NCBI RefSeq assembly: GCF_016863135.1
Contig: NZ_BOOH01000063.1
Span: 47,356 to 111,355 of the forward strand
Direction: 5' to 3'
Origin: Planobispora longispora
GTDB lineage: Bacteria; Actinomycetota; Actinomycetes; Streptosporangiales; Streptosporangiaceae
Length of the DNA stretch: 64,000 nt
Shown here: piece after piece, positions 41,139 through 49,996 of the stretch
Position numbering within the stretch: the stretch's first letter is position 1
Layout: every line of letters starts with the position of its first letter
Translations under genes and position numbers: made by a program
The notes under the pieces: generated by a model
What the model was told of the DNA's origin: nothing
What the model saw: only the letters and a program-made list of their open reading frames with translations
Database searches by the model: none

Positions 41139-44100
41139 CTACCTCTCTCGCGCCACGCGCGGGATCGTGAGGGCAGGGGTCGCCGGGGCGGACGCCGGGG
41201 CCGCCGGACCGGATGCCGGGGCCGCCGGCTGCTCGGCGCGGATCTGCTCGACCCGGGCGGCCATCTGCCGTACGGACGGAGCCTCGAAGAGCGTGCGCAT
41301 CGGCAGCTTGACGCCGACCGCGGCCCGGGCCTGCGCGATCAGCTGGACCGCGATGAGCGAGTTCCCGCCGAGCTCGAAGAAGTCGTCGTCGGCGCCCACG
41401 TCGGGCACGCCCAGGATCTCGCTCCACACCCGGGCCAGCGCCGCCTCCACCTCGCCTTCCGGCGCGACGAAGTCCTCGCTCCGGACCGCCGGGGCCTGGG
41501 CCTCGAGGCTCTGGCGGGTCAGCCGCTCCCGCCGGGTGATCTCGTCGAGCGCGGTCGCGCTGATGACGACCTGCGGGCCGAGGTCGGCCGCGGCCAGCAC
41601 GCGGAAGAACGCCTCGGCGCCGTCCGCGGGGCGGATGCCGGTGCCGGGGCTCCGGTCCCCGGCGCTCAGCGCCCCGGTCACCGCCGAGGCGTCGATGCGC
41701 CGCAGCACGAACTCCTCGATCTCCACGAGCACCCTGCCCGCCTCGTCCATCAGCGTCAGGTCGGCCGTGACGACCTCGGCGCCGCCGTCGCCCCTGCGCC
41801 GCAGGCGGCTGTAGAAGCGGTCCGGCAGCGGGGACCTGACCAGCAGCCGGCCGTAGCTCAGCGGAAGGTAGGCGCCGCCGCCGTTGCCCCGGCCGAAGGA
41901 GGTGGCCACGTCGAGCAGCGCGGGGTGCAGGCCCCAGTCGCCGGCCTCCGCCGCCACCGGCCCGGTCCCCTCGACGAAGGCGAGCTCCTCGCCCTCGGCC
42001 CGCCAGACCAGCTCGGGCGAGCGCCACCGCGGACCGAACGTCAGCACTCCGGCGTACTCGTCGTCCTGTACGGTCTCCGGCGTCATCGCGGCCTTCAGCG
42101 CCGCCACGTCCACGGCCGCGACCGGCGCCGGCCGCACCCACGCCGCCGCGCCCTGGGTGTGCAGCCGCTCGCCGGCGCGCACCTCGAAGGCCGAACCGCC
42201 GGTGAAGGCGACCACGAGCTCGGTCGCGGTGTCGTCCGGCACGGCCAGCGGCTCCAGGAAGACCACGTCGCGCAGCTCCACCGCGTGGTCCTCCCCGGGC
42301 GCCGGGACGACGGCCGCGAAGGCCGCCCTGGCGCATTCCAGCTGCCCGGTCGCGGGCAGCACCGGCACCCCGCCGATGCGGTGCTCGTCCAGCACCCAGT
42401 GGGTGTCCGCGGCCAGCGGCCCCGACGCCCGGTCGTGGGTACGGCTGCGCACGACCGGGTGGTCGACGGGCGTCCCCCCGGCGGCGGCGGCGGCTTCGGC
42501 GGTGGCGGCAGGACCGGTGGCGGCAGGACCGGTGGCGGGCGGGCCGGCGGCGTCGGCGGCGGCGGCCATGCCCACCTCCAGCCACGCACCCCAGTTGAGG
42601 CTCAGGACGCGGGTGTCGTGCCGGGCGCGGGCGAAGGCGTCCTGGAAGGCGTTCGCCGCGCAGTAGTCGACCTGGCCGAACCCGCCGCTGACGGCGGTGA
42701 CCGACGAGCAGAGGGCGACGAAGTCCAGGTCGAGGTCGCCGAAGACGTCGAACAGCGCGGCGGTCCCGGTGACCTTGGGGTCGAGCACGGCCTGCGCGAC
42801 GGCCCGTTCCTTGATCTCGGCCATGCCGCCGCCCGGCAGGCCCGCGGCGTGCACGATGCCGTGCAGCCCGCCGTGGACGGCCAGGACCTCCTGCCTGACC
42901 TCGCGCAGCCGGGCGGGATCGGTGACGTCGGCGGCCAGGACCGTCACCTCGCCGCCCGCCCGCTCGATCCGGGAGATCGCGCGCGCGGCCCTCGGCGTCA
43001 CCGCGCCGCTGCGGCCGATCAGCACCACGCGGGCCCGCAGCCGGGTGCCGAGGTGCTCGGCGAGGGTGAGGCCGATGCCGCCCAGGCCGCCGGTGATCAG
43101 GTAGACGCCCTCCTCGCGCAGCCCGGTCCCGCCCTCGCCCAGCCGCACCGGCTGGAACTCGCGGACCCAGCGGCGCCTGCCGCGCAGGGCCAGCACGTCG
43201 TCCGCCGGTTCCCTGCGCAGCTCGGCCAGGACGGTCGCGGCGGGGGTGCCGCCGGACTCGAGGTCGAGGTGGCGCACCCGCAGGCCCTCGACCTCCAGCG
43301 GCACGACCCGGGCGATGCCCGCCACGAGCGCGTACTCCGGCCGGGTCAGGTCGGGGCCGCCCAGGGGGTCCTCGGTGCCGCAGGTGAGCACGTCGAGGCG
43401 GACCCCGTCGGCCCGCTGCGCCGCGGCCAGGGCCTGGACCAGGGAGAGCAGGCTGAAGAAGCCGTGCTCCTGCGCCTGGGCCGGGTCGCTGTCCAGCGCC
43501 CAGGCGTGCACGACGCGCGGGGGCGGGGAGTCGCCGAGCGCGCCGATCAGGGCGTCGTAGTCGGCGCGCTCGCCGGGCCGTACGGTGAACCCGCCGGGGC
43601 GGTCCGCGCCGGACTCGCCCGAGTGGTCCGCGCCGGGGTGGTCCGCGCCGGACTCGCCGGAGTAGCCCGCGCCGGGGCGGACCACGGTCACCTGGGCGCC
43701 CTGCGCCCGGAGCGCCGCCACCAGTTCCTCGCCGCGCTCCCCGCTGACGAAGGCGAGGCAGCGGGTGACCGGCTCGCCGAGCGGGGAGGGCGCGAGCTGC
43801 CGCCACGCGGGGATCTCGAACCAGTCCTCCAGCGCCCGGGGGCCGGAGGGCCGCGCCTTCGGTGCGGCCCCGGCCTCACCCGGCGGGATGAAGCGGTACT
43901 CCCGCTCGTAGGGGTAGCCCGGCAACGGCACCCGGCGGCCCCGGCCGCCGTCCACGGCGACCGGCACCCCGGCGGACCACAGCCGGGCGGCGGAGCCGTA
44001 CAGCACCTCCAGGTCGCCGGCGCTCTCGCCGGGGCCGGGCAGGCTGGCGAGCGGGGGCAGCACGTCCTTGGCTCCGCGCAGCTGCATGCGGGCGAGCTGG

Positions 44101-46505
44101 GCCAGCTGCTTGCCGGGCCCGCACTCCAGCATCACCCAGTCCTTGTCGGCCAGCAGCCGGGCCACGCAGTCGCCGAAGCGCACCGGGCGGCGGATGTGCC
44201 CGGCCCAGTAGGCCGGGTCGACGGCCTGCTCGGGGGTGATCCAGTCGCCGGTCACGTTGGACAGGAACGGCAGGGCGGGCCGCTGCCGCGGCACGGCGGC
44301 CACGAGGGACTCGAACTCCGCCAGGACGGGCTCCATCATCGGCGAGTGGAAGGCGTGCGAGGTGCGCAGCAAGGTGGCCTTGACGCCCTTGCCGTCGAGC
44401 AGCTCGGCGAAGGCCGTGATCGCCTCCTCCGTCCCGGCCACCACGCAGGTGCCCGGGCCGTTCACCGTGGCCACGCTCACCCCGTCGACGAGCAGATCGG
44501 CGATCTCCCGCTCGTCCTTCATCACCGCGAGCATCGAGCCGGCGGGCATCGACTGCATCAGCCGCCCGCGCGCCGCCACCAGGCGCAGCGCGTCGGGCAG
44601 GGTGAACACCCCGGCGAGCGTGGCGGCGACGTACTCCCCGACGGAGTGGCCGATCATGCCTGCGGGCTGCGCGCCGGACTCCTGCCAGAGCCTGGCCAGC
44701 GCGTACTCCACGGTGAACAGCGCGGGCTGGGTGAAGCGGGTCTCGCGCAGCTTGTCGTCGCCGCCCTCGGCGAACATCAGCTGCCTGATGTCCTCGCCCA
44801 GCTCCGCGCGGAGGAGCTCCGCGCACTCGTCGACGGCGGCGGCGAAGGACGGCCGGGCCGCGTAGAGCGCGGCGCCCATGCCGGCGTACTGCGCGCCCTG
44901 CCCGGAGAAGAGGAAGGCCACCTTGGGCGGCGCGCCGCCCGCGTCCCCGGACGGGTGCCGCCTGCGGTCGGTCAGCGCGCTGACCGCGCCGGCCGGGTCG
45001 GCGGCCACGACGGCGACGCGGTGCCGCAGCTCCGGCCGGCCCACCCGCAGCGTGTGGGCCACGTCGGCGACGGAGAGCTCGGGGTGCTCGGCGAGGTGCT
45101 CGGCGAGCTGGGTCCGCATGGTGTCGAGCGCGCTCTCGGTGCGGGCCGAGAGCCGCAGCACCTGCGGCTCCCGCACGCTCGTGGCCGCGGCGGGGGGCGG
45201 CGCCTGCTCCAGGATCACGTGGGCGTTGGTGCCGCCGATGCCGAAGGAGCTCACCGCCGCCCGGCGCGGGCCGTCCTCCCACTTGGTGGGGGCGGAGACC
45301 ACATAGAAGGGGCTGGAGTCGAAGTCGATCGCCGGGTTGGGCCGCTCGAAGTTGATGCTGGGCGGGATCAGGCCGTGCTCCATGGCGAGCACCGCCTTGA
45401 TCACGCCGACGACGCCGGAGGCCTGGCTGAGGTGGCCGATGTTGGACTTCACCGAGCCGATGCCGCACCAGCCGCGATCGCCGCTGCTGCGCCGGTAGAC
45501 CTCGCTCAGGGCGGCCACCTCGATGGGGTCGCCGAGGGCGGTGCCGGTGCCGTGCGCCTCGACGTAGCCTATGGTGCGCGCATCCACCCCGGCCATGCCG
45601 AGCGCCTCGGCGATCACCTCGGTCTGGCCCGCGTGGCTCGGCGCGGAGAAGCCGATCTTGTTGCTGCCGTCGTTGTTGATCGCGTTCCCCAGCACCACGG
45701 CCCGGATGTGGTCGCCGTCGGCCAGCGCGTCCTCCAGGCGCTTGACCACGAGCACGCCGACGCCGCTGCCCCAGATGGTGCCGTCCGCGCGGGCGTCGAA
45801 CGGCCTGACGTGCCCGTCGGAGCTGGTGAAGCCGTCCATGGCCGGGTAGCCGGCGCCGTGCGGCAGTTCCACGCAGATCCCGCCGGCCAGCGCCATGTCG
45901 CACTCCCCGTTGCGCAGCGACTCGCAGGCCAGGTGCAGGGCGACCAGGGAGGAGGAGCAGGCGGTGGTGACGGTCATGGCCGGCCCACGCAGGTTGAGCC
46001 GGTAGGAGACCGTGGTGGCGACGTAGTCGATGTTGTTGCCGATCGACATGCCGAGCTTGACCGCGTTGCTGTCCAGGTCGGGGTTGGTCTGCAGGTTGAG
46101 CCACTGGTACTGGCTGGGCCCGGATCCGCCGTAGACGCCGATGGCGCCCTCGTAGGTGCCCGGGTCGTAGCCGGCGTCCTGCAGCGCGGCGTGCGACTGC
46201 TCCAGGAAGATCCGCTGCTGCGGATCGGCGAGCTCCGCCTCGCGCGCGCTCATGCCGAACAGGCGGTTGTCGAAGCCCTCCATGTCGATCATGACCGGCG
46301 CGGCCTTGACGAAGGAGGGGCGGGCCAGCTCCTCCGGAGTCGCGCCCCCGGCGAGCTGCTCCTCGTCGGTGAAGAAGGTCACCGACTCCACTCCGTCGAC
46401 CAGGTTGCGCCAGAACCGGCCGAGATCGTTCGCGCCCGGCACGCGGGCGCTCATGCCGATGATGGCGATGGGCTCGGCGCCCGAGTCGTTGGACAACTCT
46501 GTCAC
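41139..46505 (-). CDS. Type I polyketide synthase module KS-AT-KR-DH-ACP
   Basis: This 1788-aa protein has KS (10-435; Cys183 in TACSSS, VEAHGTGT, SNIGH all intact) and AT (545-850; Ser621 in GHSVGEY; HAFH predicts malonyl-CoA). Next come KR (about 1130-1320; GGLGGIG, Tyr in VDYCAANAF) and DH (about 1350-1620; His1375 in HRIGGVPVLP, HPALLDVA). ACP (Ser1716 in GGNSL) ends it. KR before DH is unlike the usual DH-KR order. Expected product of the cycle: a two-carbon extension carrying an alpha,beta double bond. The GTG start overlaps the upstream NRPS stop as GTGA and has AGGAGGAG upstream. No thioesterase is attached. Confidence 0.92.
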   Translation of the reverse strand: MTELSNDSGAEPIAIIGMSARVPGANDLGRFWRNLVDGVESVTFFTDEEQLAGGATPEELARPSFVKAAPVMIDMEGFDNRLFGMSAREAELADPQQRIFLEQSHAALQDAGYDPGTYEGAIGVYGGSGPSQYQWLNLQTNPDLDSNAVKLGMSIGNNIDYVATTVSYRLNLRGPAMTVTTACSSSLVALHLACESLRNGECDMALAGGICVELPHGAGYPAMDGFTSSDGHVRPFDARADGTIWGSGVGVLVVKRLEDALADGDHIRAVVLGNAINNDGSNKIGFSAPSHAGQTEVIAEALGMAGVDARTIGYVEAHGTGTALGDPIEVAALSEVYRRSSGDRGWCGIGSVKSNIGHLSQASGVVGVIKAVLAMEHGLIPPSINFERPNPAIDFDSSPFYVVSAPTKWEDGPRRAAVSSFGIGGTNAHVILEQAPPPAAATSVREPQVLRLSARTESALDTMRTQLAEHLAEHPELSVADVAHTLRVGRPELRHRVAVVAADPAGAVSALTDRRRHPSGDAGGAPPKVAFLFSGQGAQYAGMGAALYAARPSFAAAVDECAELLRAELGEDIRQLMFAEGGDDKLRETRFTQPALFTVEYALARLWQESGAQPAGMIGHSVGEYVAATLAGVFTLPDALRLVAARGRLMQSMPAGSMLAVMKDEREIADLLVDGVSVATVNGPGTCVVAGTEEAITAFAELLDGKGVKATLLRTSHAFHSPMMEPVLAEFESLVAAVPRQRPALPFLSNVTGDWITPEQAVDPAYWAGHIRRPVRFGDCVARLLADKDWVMLECGPGKQLAQLARMQLRGAKDVLPPLASLPGPGESAGDLEVLYGSAARLWSAGVPVAVDGGRGRRVPLPGYPYEREYRFIPPGEAGAAPKARPSGPRALEDWFEIPAWRQLAPSPLGEPVTRCLAFVSGERGEELVAALRAQGAQVTVVRPGAGYSGESGADHPGADHSGESGADRPGGFTVRPGERADYDALIGALGDSPPPRVVHAWALDSDPAQAQEHGFFSLLSLVQALAAAQRADGVRLDVLTCGTEDPLGGPDLTRPEYALVAGIARVVPLEVEGLRVRHLDLESGGTPAATVLAELRREPADDVLALRGRRRWVREFQPVRLGEGGTGLREEGVYLITGGLGGIGLTLAEHLGTRLRARVVLIGRSGAVTPRAARAISRIERAGGEVTVLAADVTDPARLREVRQEVLAVHGGLHGIVHAAGLPGGGMAEIKERAVAQAVLDPKVTGTAALFDVFGDLDLDFVALCSSVTAVSGGFGQVDYCAANAFQDAFARARHDTRVLSLNWGAWLEVGMAAAADAAGPPATGPAATGPAATAEAAAAAGGTPVDHPVVRSRTHDRASGPLAADTHWVLDEHRIGGVPVLPATGQLECARAAFAAVVPAPGEDHAVELRDVVFLEPLAVPDDTATELVVAFTGGSAFEVRAGERLHTQGAAAWVRPAPVAAVDVAALKAAMTPETVQDDEYAGVLTFGPRWRSPELVWRAEGEELAFVEGTGPVAAEAGDWGLHPALLDVATSFGRGNGGGAYLPLSYGRLLVRSPLPDRFYSRLRRRGDGGAEVVTADLTLMDEAGRVLVEIEEFVLRRIDASAVTGALSAGDRSPGTGIRPADGAEAFFRVLAAADLGPQVVISATALDEITRRERLTRQSLEAQAPAVRSEDFVAPEGEVEAALARVWSEILGVPDVGADDDFFELGGNSLIAVQLIAQARAAVGVKLPMRTLFEAPSVRQMAARVEQIRAEQPAAPASGPAAPASAPATPALTIPRVARER

Positions 46506-49500
46506 TGTCTCCTCCTGCGCTTGTCCCGCTGCTGGCGGCGTGTGTCGGCACGCCGGTCGGCGCGGCTCAGTTCCGGATTCGCGGCCTCGCCGTCGAGGTG
46601 GGCGGCCAGCGCGCGTACGGTCGGGTAGCGGAACAGGTCCACGACCGTCACCTGGCGCCCGGTCAGGGCGGCCAGCCGGTCGCGGACCACGACGACGGCC
46701 ATCGAGGTGCCGCCGACGTCGAAGAAGTTGTCGGTCGCGAGCACACCGTCGCGGCCGAGCACGTCCCGCCAGATCCCGGCGAGCAGCCGCTCGGTGTCGG
46801 TGGCGGGCTCCGCGCGGGGCCCGGATTCCGGCCGTACGGCCCGCTCCGGCTCGTCCGCCACGCCGTGCGCGAGCGCGGCGGCGTGCCTCAGCTCGAAGCC
46901 GGCCGCGGGGGCGTCCGGCTCGGCCACCGCCCGGCCGAGCAGGTCGGTGAAGGACCGCAGCAGCAGCCCGACGCGCTCGGCGGTGTAGAGGTCGGTGTTG
47001 TAGACGAGGTCGACCGCGTACCTCCCGTCCCGCTCGACGACGTAGACCGTCAGGTCGAACGGGGAACCCGCGGGCGCCGGCACGATGCCGGCGGAGCTCA
47101 GCCCCTTCAGCTCCAGCCGCGGCTCCGGGAAGTTGAAGACGTTGAAGAGCACCTGCACCAGCGGCGCCCGGCCGGGATCGCGGCGTATCGCCAGCGCCCC
47201 GACGATGTCCTCGATGGCGGCGCCGGGCCTGGCCATCGCGTCGATCATCGCGTCGGCGCAGCCGCGCACCCGCTCCGCGAAGGAGGCGTCCCCGGCCGAG
47301 CGCAGGCGGATCGGCACGATGTCCACGAAGAAGCCGATCAGGTCCTGGAACGCCTCGTGCCTGCGGTCCGCCGCGGGGACGCCGACCACGATGTCGTCCC
47401 GGCCGGTGACGCGCCGGACCAGCTCGGCGAAGGCGGCCAGCCACACGCTCGGCGCGGTGGCGCCCAGCCGTACGGCCAGCTCGCGGACGCCCGCCGTGGT
47501 CTCCGCGCTCAGCGTGGCGGTGACCAGGGCGCCGGCGTGGCTCTGCACGGCCGGTCGCGGGCGGTCCCTGGGCAGGTCGAGCGTCGTGGGGGCGCCGGCC
47601 AGCGAGCGGGTCCACCAGGCCAGGTCCTCCCCGGCCCGCCTGCCGTCCCGCGCCGCCCGCCAGGCGGCGTAGTCGGCGAAGGTCGCCTCCGGCGGGTCCA
47701 GGACCTCGCCGGCGTAGGCGCGGGCCAGGTCGTCGAAGAACGGGCCCTCCGACCAGCCGTCGAAGACGGCGTGGTGGAAGGTCACCGCCAGCACGTGGTC
47801 GTCCGGGCCCAGCCGGAGCAGCCTGGCCCGCCAGAGCGGGCCGCGCGCCAGATCGAAGTGCTGGGCGCCGGCCCGGTCCAGCCAGGCGCGGACCCCGTCC
47901 GGCAGGTCGTCCGCCCCGCCGCCGGATCCGGCGCTCAGCCCGTCCGCCCACGCGCCCGGCCCGTCCGGCCCACTGCCCGGTGCGCCGCCGGGTCCGGTGG
48001 GTCCGCCAGGCCCGTCCGCCCCGCCGCCCGGCGCGCCGTCCAGGGTCTCGACGGCCACCCGCACGGGTTCGGGTGCGGACACCTCCACGCGGGGCACGCC
48101 GTCGTCGTCGGGCACCCGCCAGCGGAGCACCTCGTGCCGCTCGGCCACCGCGGTCAGCGCCCGCTCCAGCGCCGTCACGTCGAGCGGGCCGCGCAGGCGC
48201 TCGGCGAGCGCGATGTTGTAGGCGACGCTGCCGGGGAAGAGCCGCTCCAGGAACCACAGCCGGCGCTGCGCCGCGGTCAGCGCGGGCGGGCTGCCGGAGG
48301 GCAGCTCCCCGGCCACGGGAGGCGCCGCCTCCACCAGCGCCGCCAGCGCGCCGAGGGTGCGCGCGGCGTAGACGTCCTCCACCGCCACCTCGCGCCCCAG
48401 CGCCGCGCGCAGGCCGCTGACCAGGCGCATGGCACTGATGGAATGCCCGCCGGAGGCGAAGAAGTCGTCCTCCAGCCCGGGGACGCGGTCGAGCACCTCG
48501 GCCCACACCCCGGCCACGGCGCGCTCGGCCGGCGATCGCGGCGGCGCGCCCAGGGCCGGCGCGTCGGGCACCAGCGCGCGCAGCGCCCGGACGTCGACCT
48601 TGTCCGAGGAGGACATCGGCAGGCCGGGCAGGATGAGCACCTCGGCGGGGACCATCACCTCGGGCAGCCGCCGGGCGCAGTGCTCCCGCAGCAGGTCCGG
48701 GCTCACGCCGTCCGCGGTGCAGAAGGCCACGAGCCGGACGCCCGCCGGACCCTCGACCGCCTCCACCACGGCGTGCCCGACCCGCGGGTGCCCGCGCAGC
48801 ACGGTCTCCACCTCGCCGATCTCCACCCGCTGCCCGCGGATCTTGATCTGCCGGTCGATCCTGCCCAGGAACATCAGGTTCCCGTCCGGCTGCAGCGTCA
48901 CGAGGTCGCCGGTCCGGTAGAGCCGCTCGCCGTCGCCGCCGAACGGGTCGGGAACGAAGTTCTCGGCCGTCAGGCCGGGCCGCCCCAGATATCCGCGGGC
49001 CAGCCCGACCCCGCCGACCAGCAGCTCGCCCGGCACGCCCGCCGGGACCTCGCGCAGCTCCCCGTCGACGACGTGGACGCGGTGCCCGTGCTGGGCGGTG
49101 CCGATCGGCAGCGGCCGGTCCCAGCTCCCGGCGGCCTCGAAGGCGGTGACCGACACCGTCGTCTCGGTCGGGCCGTAGTAGTTGACGAACCGGCGGCCCG
49201 CCCAGCGCTCCACCTGCTCGGGGCCGGGCGCCTCGGAGCCGGTGGCCAGCACCCGCCACTCGGGCAGGCGCGCCGGATCGAGCATCGGCAGCAGGGCGAC
49301 CGGCAGGTCACCGCAGGTGACGCGGTGCTCGGCGCAGAAACGCTGGAGCCGTACGGGGTCGCGCCGGTCGTCCTCGCCCGCCAGCATCAGCGCGGCCCCG
49401 GCGGCCAGGTGCACGAACAGGTCGTGCACCGACACGTCGAACCCGAGCGAGGAGAAGGCGAGGCCGCGCGTGTCCTCGTCGACGCCCAGCAGTCCGATGT

Positions 49501-49996
49501 TCCTGAGCACGTAGGCGCAGGCGCTGCGGTGGCTGATCACCACGCCCTTGGGCGCGCCGGTGGATCCCGAGGTGTGCAGCACGTAGGCCGCGTTGCCGGG
49601 CAGCGCCGGGCACCGTCCGGGCGCGGCGGGCGGGCCCTCCACCGGGACGGTCCGCACCCCGTCGAACAGCTCCGCGGTGGACTCGTCGACCACGATCAGG
49701 CGGAGCCCCGCGTTCCGGATGATCTGCTCCCTGCGCGCGGCGGGGCCGTCGGGGTCGAGCGGCACGTACGCGCCCCCGGCCAGAAGCACGCCGAGCACCC
49801 CGGTGACCATGCTCGGCCGGCGTCGCAGGCAGACCCCCACCAGTTGCTCCGGCCCCACGTCCGGCAGCCGGGCGGCCAGCCCGCCCGCCCGCGCGGCCAG
49901 CTCGCCGTAGGTGAGGGTCTCCTGCCACTGCCGTACAGCGGGCGCCTGCGGGCGGCGCTCGGCCTGGGCCAGCACCAGATCGGGCAGCGTCGTCAT
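46502..49996 (-). CDS. NRPS with domain order A-T-C-T (second module lacks an A domain)
   Basis: This 1164-aa protein has A (10-480; HTSGSTGAPKGV, YYGPTETTVSV, YRTGDLV, Lys in SSSDKVDV), T (Ser519 in GGHSIS), C (about 570-1030; HHAVFDGWS at 741) and a final T (GGTSMA, near 1098). By eye the pocket reads about D-V-H-D-L-T-Y-V-S-K, which I cannot assign. The terminal carrier has no cognate A domain here and must be loaded in trans. A Gly/Pro/Asp low-complexity insertion interrupts the C domain around residues 660-710. It starts the assembly line that feeds the PKS KS encoded directly downstream. Confidence 0.9.
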   Translation of the reverse strand: MTTLPDLVLAQAERRPQAPAVRQWQETLTYGELAARAGGLAARLPDVGPEQLVGVCLRRRPSMVTGVLGVLLAGGAYVPLDPDGPAARREQIIRNAGLRLIVVDESTAELFDGVRTVPVEGPPAAPGRCPALPGNAAYVLHTSGSTGAPKGVVISHRSACAYVLRNIGLLGVDEDTRGLAFSSLGFDVSVHDLFVHLAAGAALMLAGEDDRRDPVRLQRFCAEHRVTCGDLPVALLPMLDPARLPEWRVLATGSEAPGPEQVERWAGRRFVNYYGPTETTVSVTAFEAAGSWDRPLPIGTAQHGHRVHVVDGELREVPAGVPGELLVGGVGLARGYLGRPGLTAENFVPDPFGGDGERLYRTGDLVTLQPDGNLMFLGRIDRQIKIRGQRVEIGEVETVLRGHPRVGHAVVEAVEGPAGVRLVAFCTADGVSPDLLREHCARRLPEVMVPAEVLILPGLPMSSSDKVDVRALRALVPDAPALGAPPRSPAERAVAGVWAEVLDRVPGLEDDFFASGGHSISAMRLVSGLRAALGREVAVEDVYAARTLGALAALVEAAPPVAGELPSGSPPALTAAQRRLWFLERLFPGSVAYNIALAERLRGPLDVTALERALTAVAERHEVLRWRVPDDDGVPRVEVSAPEPVRVAVETLDGAPGGGADGPGGPTGPGGAPGSGPDGPGAWADGLSAGSGGGADDLPDGVRAWLDRAGAQHFDLARGPLWRARLLRLGPDDHVLAVTFHHAVFDGWSEGPFFDDLARAYAGEVLDPPEATFADYAAWRAARDGRRAGEDLAWWTRSLAGAPTTLDLPRDRPRPAVQSHAGALVTATLSAETTAGVRELAVRLGATAPSVWLAAFAELVRRVTGRDDIVVGVPAADRRHEAFQDLIGFFVDIVPIRLRSAGDASFAERVRGCADAMIDAMARPGAAIEDIVGALAIRRDPGRAPLVQVLFNVFNFPEPRLELKGLSSAGIVPAPAGSPFDLTVYVVERDGRYAVDLVYNTDLYTAERVGLLLRSFTDLLGRAVAEPDAPAAGFELRHAAALAHGVADEPERAVRPESGPRAEPATDTERLLAGIWRDVLGRDGVLATDNFFDVGGTSMAVVVVRDRLAALTGRQVTVVDLFRYPTVRALAAHLDGEAANPELSRADRRADTRRQQRDKRRRRQ

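Noticed and set aside
41139..49259. A 2706-aa minus-strand open frame covering PKS and NRPS
   Set aside because: Only the part from 46505 downward is PKS; the upstream part is out of frame with the NRPS and meaningless. A GTG with a ribosome site at 46505 separates the two genes.
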